From the NCBI RefSeq assembly GCF_019429485.1, contig NZ_JAHXZN010000003.1, positions 1 to 64,000 of the forward strand: 64,000 nt of DNA, in the 5' to 3' direction. The stretch is from Sphingomonas citri (GTDB lineage Bacteria; Pseudomonadota; Alphaproteobacteria; Sphingomonadales; Sphingomonadaceae). Both the position numbers and the translations under genes were made by a program. Below are positions 8,840-17,256 of the stretch, one piece after another. Below the pieces are notes generated by a model. It worked only from the letters and a program-made list of their open reading frames with translations. It was not told where the DNA came from and did no database searches. Each line of letters starts with the position of its first letter. Within the stretch, counting starts at the first letter, position 1.

Positions 8840-9279
8840 CGCCCGGGGGCCACCGGAAGAAGACGCTTCGCGCTGGTTGCGCCTCCGGTCGGGCTACGCC
8901 CGCCCTACGCCGCAACCAGCGCGAACGGCGCACCCGTCATACCCGTTATGCTGCTCGACGAAGGGGGTGCCTTTTGGACGCCGATAGGGGGTCCTTTTTG
9001 GACGCCGATTGACAATCTTAGACGGTGGACAGGCCCAGCGACGGATAAGGGTAGTGCGGTAACCAACCCGCGGATGAGAGCGTGATCAATCGTCGTCGAT
9101 CAGGCGCCCGCGGCACACCCGCCAAGGTCAATGCGCCCGCTGGCGTCACAGCCAGCGAAGAGGTAAACTCGGCCGGCGTCTCGGATGGCAGTCATGAGAG
9201 CGTACGCTGGGAGAGAGGTTCTGCGATGACCTCCAGCCTGACCGATGGGGGGGCGTTTCCCCTCGTCGAGTGTTTCGTC

Positions 9280-11382
9280 CTAGGCGGCTTCAGCCTCGGC
9301 GGATGCGATGATGGAGTCGGTTACGGCTTGAGCGAGATACGTAGCGCGCCGCGTCGCCTGCGGCGGTCGGCGGACTGCGTCGCGGATGATCTTGGGGTCG
9401 CCGACGAGTACGACCCGCCGGGTTGCACGGGTGATCCCCGTATAGAGCAGGGCGCGATCGAGGATCCGGCTGGCAGTGACTGGCACGACCACGATCTCGA
9501 ACTGCGACCCCTGCGCCTTGTGCGTGGTGATCGCCCATGCGGGCTCGAGATATTCGAGCAGCTCCGCCGGAATGGTGCGGTCGCCCTCGTCGAAGCGGAC
9601 GGCGAGCCCGTTCTCGGTCATTCCCTGCACATTGCCGAGGCTGCCGTTCCACAGGTCGAGGTCGTAGTCGTTGACCGTCCAGATGACGGGCTCCCCGCGT
9701 AGCCAGGTCAAGGGATTGAGCTTGCGCGCCACCGCCCATGCGTCGTGCAGGGCGGCGTTCATCGCCGCGGTGCCGCCGTCGGCTGGATCACCGGCCCCCT
9801 TGATCGAGCCGACGATCTGCGCGTTCGGGAGAGCACGGCGGATGGTAACGGCCGTTGTCACCACGTCACGCGCGTCGCAGGCGGCGATCGACACGCCGTG
9901 GTCGGCGGTGGCGTCGAATGCCGGCAGGTCGGGGAGGACGCCGTCGCGCACCGACTGCGCGGTGGCAGGTATGCCGGACGCCGCCGCCTGGCGCATGACT
10001 TCGGTCAGCACGGTACGCGGGATCGCGTCGACGCCGAGAAGGGCGTGGAAGGTCAGACCGAAGCCGACCGGCGGCAGCTGGCCGTCGTCGCCGACGAGCA
10101 GGAAGCGGCAGCCGGCTGGCGCGGAGAGCATGATGCGGTACAGCGACCCGAGGTCCACCATGCTCGCCTCGTCTATGATGATCATGGGCAGGGTGGAAAG
10201 ATCGACGTGGCCGGTCGCCACGCCGATCAACCAGCCCGCGATGGTGCGGGCCATTTCGCCGGTGGCCTCGCGCATGCGCAGGGCGGCGCGGCCGGAGAGC
10301 GCCAACATCTCGACCGGGATGCCGGCGGCCGTGGCCGCACGGCAGATGGCCTTCAGCGTGGTCGTCTTGCCGGTGCCGGCGCCGCCGACGAGCAGCGAGA
10401 AGTTGGCGGTGATCGCCATCGCGACGGCCGCCGCCTGTCCGGCGTTAAGGTTGACGCCATCACCGGACCGGTGGGGGAGGGGGAGAACGGTCGGTTCGCG
10501 CGATGAGGAGGCGAGTTCGTCCGCGATCCGCTGCGCGATCGCGTCCTCCATGAGCGCGGTTCCCGACGACTGCCAGCCGGTGGGACGCCTGCGGATGGCG
10601 CCGAGAAGTGAGGCTTTGGCCAGGACGTCGTCGCCCACGGGCATGCCCAGGAGGGCCGCAGCGGCCTTCCGGAGGGCGTTACCGTCCATCAGCGTGTCGC
10701 CGTCGCCCAGACGGACGTTCAACGCCGCCTCGCATGCTGCCACAAGACGGCGCTCGTCCTTCTCCCCGAGACCCATCCGGCGGGCGATCGCGTCCGCCGA
10801 CTTCCAGCTGGTGAATGCGAGCAGCCGATATGGATCGTCGTGGATGCGATCGAGTGCGTCGGCATCGTAGACGGCAAGCAGCTTGGCGGCAATGCGCGGC
10901 GGAATACCGACGCGGTCGAAGCCTGCCAGGATGCGCGGCTCGGCGTCGACCAGCGGCCATTCGAGAAGGATCGTCTTGATCTGCGCGCGCGAGCGGTTGT
11001 CGTCCGGGAGCGCGCGCAGAAGCGCCTCGGCGTCGCCCGCCTCGAGTACGTCGATCAGTTGCTCGCCGAATGCGTCCCACAGCTTGTTGGCCGTCGCCTC
11101 GCCGACGCCCGGGAAGCGCTGACCGGCCAGCAGCCGCGCGATTAAGCGCCCTTTGGGGCGAGCGAGCTTCATGTCGGTGACGACGACCTGCGGACCGTAG
11201 CCGGGGTGGATCTCGGCGGTGCCGCGGATGTGCCAGGTCTCGCCGGTGGCCGGCGGCCTCGCCAGATCCCTGGCGATGAAGCGGCGGCGGACGTGCCCGT
11301 CGTCGTCGGCGCGGAAGACGGCCATCCGCACGCCCGCGCTCAGCACGTGCGTGACGGTCGCGCGGACAGCGACGTCGCTCAT
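9280..11382 (-). CDS. RecD2-like superfamily 1 DNA helicase of the recombinase-trio operon
   Basis: 700 residues from the ATG at 11382, which overlaps the preceding stop as ATGA; longer starts would run through the upstream gene. A helix-hairpin-helix region (FPGVGEATANKLWDAFG, residues 90-106) and the RecD2-type N-domain precede the motor: Walker A GGAGTGKTTT (333-342), Walker B IIIDEASMVD (about 401-410), motif III LLVGDDGQLPPVGFG, and the C-terminal pair THKAQGSQF and YTGITRATRRVVLVGD. This is the RecD/TraA helicase class (5'-3'). As the last gene of the operon it could process DNA ends or intermediates of the element, or be cargo; the sequence does not decide. Confidence 0.82.
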   Translation of the reverse strand: MSDVAVRATVTHVLSAGVRMAVFRADDDGHVRRRFIARDLARPPATGETWHIRGTAEIHPGYGPQVVVTDMKLARPKGRLIARLLAGQRFPGVGEATANKLWDAFGEQLIDVLEAGDAEALLRALPDDNRSRAQIKTILLEWPLVDAEPRILAGFDRVGIPPRIAAKLLAVYDADALDRIHDDPYRLLAFTSWKSADAIARRMGLGEKDERRLVAACEAALNVRLGDGDTLMDGNALRKAAAALLGMPVGDDVLAKASLLGAIRRRPTGWQSSGTALMEDAIAQRIADELASSSREPTVLPLPHRSGDGVNLNAGQAAAVAMAITANFSLLVGGAGTGKTTTLKAICRAATAAGIPVEMLALSGRAALRMREATGEMARTIAGWLIGVATGHVDLSTLPMIIIDEASMVDLGSLYRIMLSAPAGCRFLLVGDDGQLPPVGFGLTFHALLGVDAIPRTVLTEVMRQAAASGIPATAQSVRDGVLPDLPAFDATADHGVSIAACDARDVVTTAVTIRRALPNAQIVGSIKGAGDPADGGTAAMNAALHDAWAVARKLNPLTWLRGEPVIWTVNDYDLDLWNGSLGNVQGMTENGLAVRFDEGDRTIPAELLEYLEPAWAITTHKAQGSQFEIVVVPVTASRILDRALLYTGITRATRRVVLVGDPKIIRDAVRRPPQATRRATYLAQAVTDSIIASAEAEAA

Positions 11383-11813
11383 CGCGGCAGGCGGCCCGTG
11401 TCCGCCAGATGGAACTCGATGGCCTCGTAGCGGCGCATGCGGCGGCGCAGTTCGACGGCCTCGGCGCGTGCGACAAGCAATTCCTTCTGCAGCTGGTCGT
11501 TGTGCCGCTTGAGCGCCTTCTTTTCCTCGTCCGGAGCGGCTGCACCCGGGCGCTGGAACGGTTCGGCGTCGGCAGACCCCTTGGCCGCGATCGGCGGAAT
11601 GCCGTGCAGAGCGAACCGTGCATTGCACAGGTCGCGATTCCGACCGTTCTGATAGATCAGCTGCCGATCGTTCAGCGGCACGTCGCGAACGATCGCCGCG
11701 ATGTCGGCGGAACCGTCGGGCCTGCGCGGGATGTCGGGACCGACGCGATCGAAGTAGCCGATCAGCGCTTGGTGATTGGCCTCGCCGCGCGCCTTATTGC
11801 TGGGTTCGGGCAT
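11379..11813 (-). CDS. Small coiled-coil protein of the recombinase-trio operon, function unknown
   Basis: 144 residues with no family I recognise. The first 70 residues are mixed (NDRQLIYQNGRNRDLCNARF looks like a compact helical segment). Residues about 90-130 form a charged heptad-like helix (EEKKALKRHNDQLQKELLVARAEAV is its core) ending in RRRMRRYEAIEFHLADTGRLPR. The gene sits 4 bp after the GmtX/TnpC-like gene and overlaps the helicase gene by 4 bp, so it is an integral operon member. Its size and C-terminal coiled coil resemble accessory proteins of Tn554-type elements; a DNA-binding or recombinase-partner role is inference. Confidence 0.65.
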   Translation of the reverse strand: MPEPSNKARGEANHQALIGYFDRVGPDIPRRPDGSADIAAIVRDVPLNDRQLIYQNGRNRDLCNARFALHGIPPIAAKGSADAEPFQRPGAAAPDEEKKALKRHNDQLQKELLVARAEAVELRRRMRRYEAIEFHLADTGRLPR

Positions 11814-11817
11814 CGGA

Positions 11818-12252
11818 TCATCCCTCGTTGCGGTTGGGCAACGGCATCTCGAGCTCTTCGGCCGTCATGCCCTTCCTGATCCGCGCGTTGTAGATGTAAC
11901 GGACGAACCGCTCCTCGTAGCCCGACACGACGGCCTTCAGCTTTACTATCTGTTCCTCCTGGCGCTTGATTCGCTGCAGAAGGAGTTCTTCGCCGACTAG
12001 GCGGATCCGCTTCGGCTTGCCGCCGTCGAGTTCCTTCCGCTTGGCGTTGAAGGCGGCCTCGATCTCCTGGTGTTTCAGCATGCCGATTCGACTGAGCTTC
12101 AGCTTCAGACAGCTCTCCACCTTCTTTTCGAGGCCAGGCCCCGTCAGCTTGCCCCAATCGTTCGTCCATCGATTAATCAGGCCGACAATCTGGTCCCGCC
12201 TGTCGCCGGTGATTGCCTCGCGGGTGCGCCCGGGCGTCTTCCTGTCCGTCAT
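11818..12252 (-). CDS. GmtX/TnpC-like small accessory protein
   Basis: 144 residues, highly basic and helical. The pattern IVGLINRWTNDWGKLTGPGLEKKVE, LSRIGMLKHQEIEAAFNAKRKEL and a following coiled coil (LLLQRIKRQEEQIVKLKAVV core) resembles the small third component of recombinase trios (TnpC of Tn554; GmtX of gamma-mobile-trio elements), where a helix pair with K-H-x-x-I-x-x-A-F is followed by a coiled coil. It overlaps the third recombinase by 4 bp. TnpC influences orientation and frequency of Tn554 insertion; the same role here is inference. The match is by pattern, not by search. Confidence 0.6.
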   Translation of the reverse strand: MTDRKTPGRTREAITGDRRDQIVGLINRWTNDWGKLTGPGLEKKVESCLKLKLSRIGMLKHQEIEAAFNAKRKELDGGKPKRIRLVGEELLLQRIKRQEEQIVKLKAVVSGYEERFVRYIYNARIRKGMTAEELEMPLPNRNEG

Positions 12253-14282
12253 GCCGTGATCCTGATGTCGGGGCCGCCGTAGTGGGCAGGCGAGGTCGCA
12301 TTGGGTTGGACGAGCGTACCGTCTTCGATAGTCGGATCGTCGTGGATCGCGATGATGCGGTCCAACGCACTTACGACGTCCACGGTGGCCCGATGGTGCT
12401 GAGACGCGCCGATCGTGCCGTCGTCGACCTCGGCGATCAGGCGCTCCGCGATCCAGGCGTTGTCGTCACGCATCTGTGCGGCGCGTGCCCTAGCGAAGCG
12501 GTCACCCTTCTTGATTGCTGCGGACTCGCAGGTCGCGCAGGCTCCGAATTCGGGACATGGCGAACTGTTCCAGTCCTGCAGGCAGAAGCCGATCTCCGTC
12601 ACGTGCGCGGTCGCGATGACGGTTTCCGCGAAGGCCTCCCGCTTCACCGGCGGAAGCGAGGTATGGATGTCGGCCAGCGGACCGATCACCTTGCCGCCGT
12701 GGAGCAGCTCGCGGGCCTGCTCGGCGAGGAAGGTGGGCGTCAGATGGTCGTACTCGCTGTTCTGAGCAACGTCGTCACGGCCCGACCAACGCGCGATCAG
12801 CCCCTGCTCGAGACCGCCTGCTTGGGCGAGGGTATTCAGCCAGTGACGGAACTGGTGCGTGCGTGCGACTAGGTCCTTCCGCTGGAGGATGCGATCGAAC
12901 CCGGATGCGACGATGCCGTTGCGCCCACCCAGGAAGTCTCGGATCTGCTGGTCGGACACGATCTCTAGGAGGCAGGGGTTCGTGGCACGCGTTGCGTGGT
13001 GCGCGTTCCGGAAGCTGAGGAACAGCCGTTCGTGCAACGGCGTCTCCCGATCGGATGCGGGGATGATCGGCATGTCGGCGAGAAGCGCGACCTCCAGATC
13101 GGCACGCCTCACGACCTTGCGCATCTTCCCGCCGGACGTACGAAGCTGATCTTCAAGCGGTACGCCGTGCTGTTTGAGCCACAGCAGCGCGGCCGCCGGC
13201 GCTGCCATGCCGAACATCGCCTGCACGTCGCGCACCGTGTACAGCTTGTCGGGATCGAGATCGGGGTCGGGCAGCCATGCCCTCCCAGGATGGTCGTGCA
13301 GCCAGCGGGCAAGCTCGCGTGCACCGGCCGTCGCTGAACGGACCCGCTCGATGGCCAGCTTCGCGACGTCCGTCATGACCGTCGGGATCCACTTCACGTC
13401 CGGCTCGCCGGACTTCTCCTTCCAGTACCGGATGCCGAAGCGGAAGATGCCGATGCCGTCCAGATCGAAGACGGGTCCGTTCACGCCCTCCTTCTGCTCC
13501 TCGATCTCACAGTTCTCGTTGATGCCCAGCGTCTCGACGATCCGCCAAGGTGCGCAGTGGAGCAGCGTGACGGCACCCATCAGCACTACATCGCTTTCGT
13601 CCTCGACGGCGTTCCAGATGGCTGCGAGCGCGTCGAAGACCTCGTCGTCGGGGATGCTCCTCGAGCGGGCACTGTCGGCGACCTCGCTCTGACGGCTGCC
13701 ATTGTTCGCGACGCGCGGAATCGGGTTCTTCCAGTCGAGCCTGCAGAACCCGATTCCCTTGGCGTCGATCGTCGCGGCGATGATCTCGAGCGCCTGACCC
13801 AAGCGATACACGCTCGCTCCGGTCGCACGCTGCCGCACCCGGTTGGCCGCGGCGGCGAAGTCCTGCGGCAGGAGTCGGCACGGGTCGTGACCGCGATCGG
13901 CGAGTTCAAGCGACAGGTCGCGCGCCGCGTTGACGATCCTCGAGAGCGGGTGGACGGACTGCGGATTTCCGTCCTGCCGCGTCCTGACGATCGCCTTGAT
14001 CAGCGAGGCGAAGGGCTCGGGAAGCGGCGTTCGCCCCTTCATCGACTTTGACGAACCACCCTCGTGCGTCGTAAAGTAGATCACGCTGCGACTATGTGAT
14101 TTGTTCGCCGGCTGGGGGCAGTATGCCGTTATGTCCCAATCGGGTCGGTCCCAGTCAAGATCCGTGCCGAACGCCGCGCAGTCGGTGCGAGCCTGAAGCA
14201 CGAAGTCGGCTAGGCGCTGGCGGGCATCACGCTGGGGGCGGGTCTCGAGGACCTCAATCATTGGCTGCCATTTGTCGGGCAC
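12249..14282 (-). CDS. Large tyrosine recombinase, third of the trio (GmtZ-like)
   Basis: 677 residues from a GTG at 14282 preceded by GAGGA; an in-frame ATG at 14261 would give 670. The C-terminal half has tyrosine-recombinase residues: Arg247 (CAPWRIVETL), His476 and Arg479 (THQFRHWLN), Trp499 (ARWSGR) and the nucleophile candidate Tyr511 (NSEYDH). A four-cysteine cluster follows (Cys567, 576, 582, 585; SPCPEFGACATC), likely a zinc site. Between the first Arg and the H-x-x-R there is a long insertion (about 300-440). The pattern resembles the large integrase of gamma-mobile-trio elements. It overlaps the second recombinase by 29 bp, or 8 bp with the ATG start. Confidence 0.75.
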   Translation of the reverse strand: MPDKWQPMIEVLETRPQRDARQRLADFVLQARTDCAAFGTDLDWDRPDWDITAYCPQPANKSHSRSVIYFTTHEGGSSKSMKGRTPLPEPFASLIKAIVRTRQDGNPQSVHPLSRIVNAARDLSLELADRGHDPCRLLPQDFAAAANRVRQRATGASVYRLGQALEIIAATIDAKGIGFCRLDWKNPIPRVANNGSRQSEVADSARSRSIPDDEVFDALAAIWNAVEDESDVVLMGAVTLLHCAPWRIVETLGINENCEIEEQKEGVNGPVFDLDGIGIFRFGIRYWKEKSGEPDVKWIPTVMTDVAKLAIERVRSATAGARELARWLHDHPGRAWLPDPDLDPDKLYTVRDVQAMFGMAAPAAALLWLKQHGVPLEDQLRTSGGKMRKVVRRADLEVALLADMPIIPASDRETPLHERLFLSFRNAHHATRATNPCLLEIVSDQQIRDFLGGRNGIVASGFDRILQRKDLVARTHQFRHWLNTLAQAGGLEQGLIARWSGRDDVAQNSEYDHLTPTFLAEQARELLHGGKVIGPLADIHTSLPPVKREAFAETVIATAHVTEIGFCLQDWNSSPCPEFGACATCESAAIKKGDRFARARAAQMRDDNAWIAERLIAEVDDGTIGASQHHRATVDVVSALDRIIAIHDDPTIEDGTLVQPNATSPAHYGGPDIRITA

Positions 14283-15816
14283 GAATGTCCTCGATGCGCT
14301 TGATGACCCCTGCGACCGCCACGATCAGCTGATCTTCGATGCCGACGATCTTCGGGTCGAGACCCTGCAACTGCCGCTCCTCGCGCGCGATGATGAGCTG
14401 AGCGAGTACATCGTCGTGCGGGCCGTCCATCCACGCCTGAAACTTGACGCAGGTGTAGCATGCGTAGGGGGCTGTGATGTTACAGAACGAGAAGCTACCG
14501 CAGGTGCCGACGGGCGCGAAACGGCGCGCCGTAGAATCGACAAGGAAGCGGCGGCTTCCTTTCTCGCCCCCTCGAATAGCATCATGCTCGTCCCGCACGA
14601 TGCCGGCAAACGCCTGCGCGCGAGGCGCAAGAGACATGGCCATAGCCCGATCAAGATGTTCCACGATGTCGGAATGGATTTCCCAGTAGACTGGAACGTT
14701 CTGGAGGTCGCTGTGGTCAAGCGCGTCGGCAACGGCGGCACGGGACGCGCCGTTGTTTACCATGCGGCTGGCGAAGGTGTAGCGGAACCGCCGCGTTGTC
14801 ACTTCCAGCAGGTTGCCGTCCCGGCCGAGCACGCCAAGACGGCGAATGGCCGACTGGATTAATTTTGTAAACTCGAACGCTGCACAATGATAAAGCCATT
14901 CATCTTCGATGTTGCCACGCGAGAGCGCGGGCGTATCTCGCCTAAAGAGAGGGCGAGAGAATTTATCTCCGGGATGCGGTGTGGCTCGATTTTGTTCGCA
15001 GAGTTCCGCAAGAATGTTGCCGAAGAACGTATTCAGCTTGCGCTGTCTAAAACTAGTCCGAAGGCGTTCCTCGCCCTTCTTGTGGCGAGGAATATTCAGG
15101 ATGTAGCAGGTGATGGCTCCATTGGCTTCAACCGGTACGAGATCATCTTCGCGAAGCGCGGCGTATTGGGATGCATTGTTTCCCGTTGCGAGACACAGCA
15201 CCAGTGCGGCCTGTTCGGCAACCGGAATGGTGCCTTCGACCCGGGCGGCCTTCAGGGCGGTGATAATGTTCGCGACTTCCTGGGTGGTCAGAGGACCTTC
15301 GGTGGGATCCTGCGACCTAACAGCTCTCCCCTTAGCGTTTCCGCCAATGACGAGGCCGGTCAGCCTGTCCTCCACGTCGGTCGAGAAGGACTCGAGCCGC
15401 TGTCGACGACACCATCGGTACATCAGGCGGCTCTCGTGCAACAGGTATGACCGTTCGGCGCCGAGTTTGACGCGGGCCTCGCTGAAGGCCAGATAGGGCA
15501 AAGTGCGGCCCTCTGCGGCAGCGGTGATTGCTGCCGGGGTGTGAAGCAGATGTAGCACGCGGCCGAACGTGTTGTAGGTGGTCCAAGCCGAGGTTCTAAC
15601 GATGTGATGGACTATGAAGCATCGGAAGGCGTCTAGGATCTGCCCCTCCGGCAACTTCACCAGATCCCAGTTCAGCACCTTATCGCCGCTCGGGCTGTTC
15701 AGGCGCCAAACCCTTCCGGAGACGTCGACAGGCAGGCCTGCGCGATCGACGATCGTCGTGTTAGCCGGCGGCCAGCGACGCTGCTCAAATTCCGGAAGTG
15801 ATGCAGGTGCATTCAT
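14254..15816 (-). CDS. Tyrosine recombinase-like protein, second of the trio, with altered catalytic residues
   Basis: 520 residues. The C-terminal half keeps the recombinase frame (EVTTRRFRYTFASRMVNNG, DALDHSDLQNVPVYWE with Tyr377), but the position of the first catalytic Arg reads TGNNASQYAAL (Asn214 or neighbour) and the His of H-x-x-R is Arg342 (RRFR). A cysteine cluster (Cys439, 445, 453, 456) follows the catalytic region. The protein may therefore be a structural or DNA-binding partner rather than an active recombinase. Its ATG overlaps the stop of the first recombinase as ATGA. The identity as recombinase fold is by motif spacing; the loss of function is inference. Confidence 0.75.
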   Translation of the reverse strand: MNAPASLPEFEQRRWPPANTTIVDRAGLPVDVSGRVWRLNSPSGDKVLNWDLVKLPEGQILDAFRCFIVHHIVRTSAWTTYNTFGRVLHLLHTPAAITAAAEGRTLPYLAFSEARVKLGAERSYLLHESRLMYRWCRRQRLESFSTDVEDRLTGLVIGGNAKGRAVRSQDPTEGPLTTQEVANIITALKAARVEGTIPVAEQAALVLCLATGNNASQYAALREDDLVPVEANGAITCYILNIPRHKKGEERLRTSFRQRKLNTFFGNILAELCEQNRATPHPGDKFSRPLFRRDTPALSRGNIEDEWLYHCAAFEFTKLIQSAIRRLGVLGRDGNLLEVTTRRFRYTFASRMVNNGASRAAVADALDHSDLQNVPVYWEIHSDIVEHLDRAMAMSLAPRAQAFAGIVRDEHDAIRGGEKGSRRFLVDSTARRFAPVGTCGSFSFCNITAPYACYTCVKFQAWMDGPHDDVLAQLIIAREERQLQGLDPKIVGIEDQLIVAVAGVIKRIEDIRARQMAAND

Positions 15817-17018
15817 GCCATGGCCTCGATCTTACCTTGAAGGTCGAGCAGAATGCGGCTCGCCTCCTTCACAATCTCGCTGTGCGAGTAGTTGACCGAC
15901 TGTTTCGAGTTCTTCGCCCAGCCCATCAGATAATTGTTGACCGTGTCGCGGAATGCATCCTTCCAGCCGAGTTCGGCCGCTCGCTGCCGAAAGCGGGCAT
16001 TCCAAGTGTGCCGCATCTTGTGGGGATTGAGGTCAGCCGGCAGATCTTCGGGAAAGCGAAGCCGCAGCACCTCGAAGATGTCGTAGACGCTGTCGAGCGA
16101 CATGGCCGCGCCATCGCCCTTTGTTCCCATGAAGAAGAACGGCTGACGTTTAGCCCCCTTCAGTCCGGCGCGATGCCGCATCGCGTAAGTATCGAGTACA
16201 GTCGCCAAGACGCGGCTGACGATGAGCGTCCGACCCATCGTCTTGACCAGCGGCGGCTTGCGTCGGACTTCGTCCGGATCGTTGGGACGAGGCACGATGA
16301 CGATGCTTGGATTTGCGCCGTGAAGCCTCAGGTCCTCGGCGGCCTTAAGCACGAGGGGCTCCCCCTCCCGCGTGCCGAGTTCGTCCAGCATGAGGACGAT
16401 TGCGAAGTTTCGATATCGCGTTTCGGGCTTGAACGGATTGCGGGTGTCGTCGGGACGACAGACGGCAAGGAGGAACTCGCGCTGCTCGTCCGTCAACGCC
16501 TCGCGCTGACCCTTCCTTCCCGACCGTCGAAGCGAGTCGATCTGTTCGCGGACCTCGGTCAAACGCGCACGCAGGTTGATGGCATGCGCGGGGGTCGACG
16601 CCCGATGGATAATGGGCGCGGTGCGCCACTCGATGTAGTCGCAGGTCCAGCCCAGCCGATCGGAATGTGTGTCGGCCTTCACGGCGCGGGGAATGGGCGT
16701 CCCCCTGATGGATCGGGGTTCTTTCTTGCTCGCCCGCATCCATTCGGAAAGCATGTCGATCTCGTGCGGGGCGAACAGCGTGCCGCTCTCGACGCGTTGC
16801 GTCAGATCGATGCCCTGCTTGTCTAGCCACTCGTGCAATAGGCAGAGGCTGTCGACCTCGCGCTTGGCGCTGTTGATCGAACCGGTGCGCTGCTGGCTGA
16901 TGCTGTAACTGCAGACTTGGGCATCCGGCAGACCGGTGGCACGCGAGACCATCAGCGGGAAGCGCTCTCCGCTTTCAAGGCGGATGATCTTGGTGCTGTA
17001 GCCGCGTCCGTCCGTCAT
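15813..17018 (-). CDS. Tyrosine recombinase, first of the trio
   Basis: 401 residues from the ATG at 17018, which has AAGGGG about 6 bp upstream; a TTG at 17036 would add six residues. The catalytic set is complete: Arg217 (LDELGTREGEPLVL), His333-Lys-Met-Arg336 (NPHKMRHTW), Trp367 (LMGWAKN) and Tyr377 (VNYSH). The N-terminal 180 residues should carry the core-binding domain. It is the first gene of a six-gene operon in which neighbouring genes overlap or nearly touch. Sites resembling recombinase-binding repeats (TGTAACT) lie just upstream. Such trios move elements by cooperative site-specific integration. Confidence 0.85.
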   Translation of the reverse strand: MTDGRGYSTKIIRLESGERFPLMVSRATGLPDAQVCSYSISQQRTGSINSAKREVDSLCLLHEWLDKQGIDLTQRVESGTLFAPHEIDMLSEWMRASKKEPRSIRGTPIPRAVKADTHSDRLGWTCDYIEWRTAPIIHRASTPAHAINLRARLTEVREQIDSLRRSGRKGQREALTDEQREFLLAVCRPDDTRNPFKPETRYRNFAIVLMLDELGTREGEPLVLKAAEDLRLHGANPSIVIVPRPNDPDEVRRKPPLVKTMGRTLIVSRVLATVLDTYAMRHRAGLKGAKRQPFFFMGTKGDGAAMSLDSVYDIFEVLRLRFPEDLPADLNPHKMRHTWNARFRQRAAELGWKDAFRDTVNNYLMGWAKNSKQSVNYSHSEIVKEASRILLDLQGKIEAMA

Positions 17019-17039
17019 GATCGCCCCTTCTTGCAAGGC

Positions 17040-17240
17040 AATCTGTAACTGATTGGTTGATAGTCAAGGCCGCTACGTAAACGTACATAGCCGGTAAGTC
17101 ATCGTGGGTCACAGAAAAAACGGGCAGCAGTTACAACTGCCACCCGTTATATTCAGGCAAAAATGCCTCGTTACTAGTTACAGGTTTTCCGCTTGATCTG
17201 GCGTTTTTCGCCTCGTAAACACGGCGAATAGTTACAGATT
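17040..17240. repeat. Cluster of TGTAACT/AGTTACA motifs upstream of the recombinase operon
   Basis: Four copies of the heptamer lie in 200 bp: AATCTGTAACT at 17040-17050, and on the opposite orientation AGTTACAAC at 17129-17137, AGTTACAGG at 17176-17184 and AGTTACAGATT at 17230-17240. The outer two are an exact 11-bp inverted pair. Placement between the first recombinase and ssb suggests recombinase core or arm sites at the element end, or an operator. The corresponding left-end sites were not found at 9015-9279. Confidence 0.5.
17113..17148 (-). terminator. ssb: Rho-independent terminator downstream of ssb
   Basis: On the minus strand the stem AACGGG...CCCGTT encloses an inner stem GCAGT-TGTA-ACTGC and is followed directly by a T run (TTTTTT reading from 17120 to 17115). 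This is a standard intrinsic terminator for minus-strand transcripts coming from ssb, and it insulates the recombinase operon from ssb read-through. The inner stem contains one of the TGTAACT motifs. Confidence 0.75.
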
Positions 17241-17256
17241 TAAGCCTTACCCGTTA

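Larger units (their letters stand above)
7822..9014. mobile_element. IS21-family element, internally deleted remnant
   Basis: The ends are inverted repeats: TGTGGATCGGCG at 7822 reading inward, and TGTCAATCGGCG reading inward from 9014 on the minus strand. Each end carries the ATCGGCGT...AAAAAGGACCCC unit twice (left 7822-7850 and 7858-7884; right, on the minus strand, 9014-8987 and 8986-8963), the multiple terminal repeat arrangement typical of IS21. Between them lie the 5' part of istA and the 3' part of istB joined directly. The element is about 1.2 kb instead of the usual 2-2.5 kb, so it cannot make its own transposase. No clear target duplication was seen. Confidence 0.85.

Noticed and set aside
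7810..9025. Target-site duplication of the IS21 element
   Set aside because: The bases directly outside the ends (GGCT on the left, ATCT on the right) do not match at 4-8 bp.
14096..15450. Plus-strand frames over the recombinase genes
   Set aside because: They are antisense to the second and third recombinases, which have clear catalytic motifs and coupled starts.
17113..17150. Integron attC-like site (AAC...GTT arms)
   Set aside because: The outer bases do not match RYYYAAC/GTTRRRY and the hairpin is followed by a T run on the minus strand, so a terminator explains it better.
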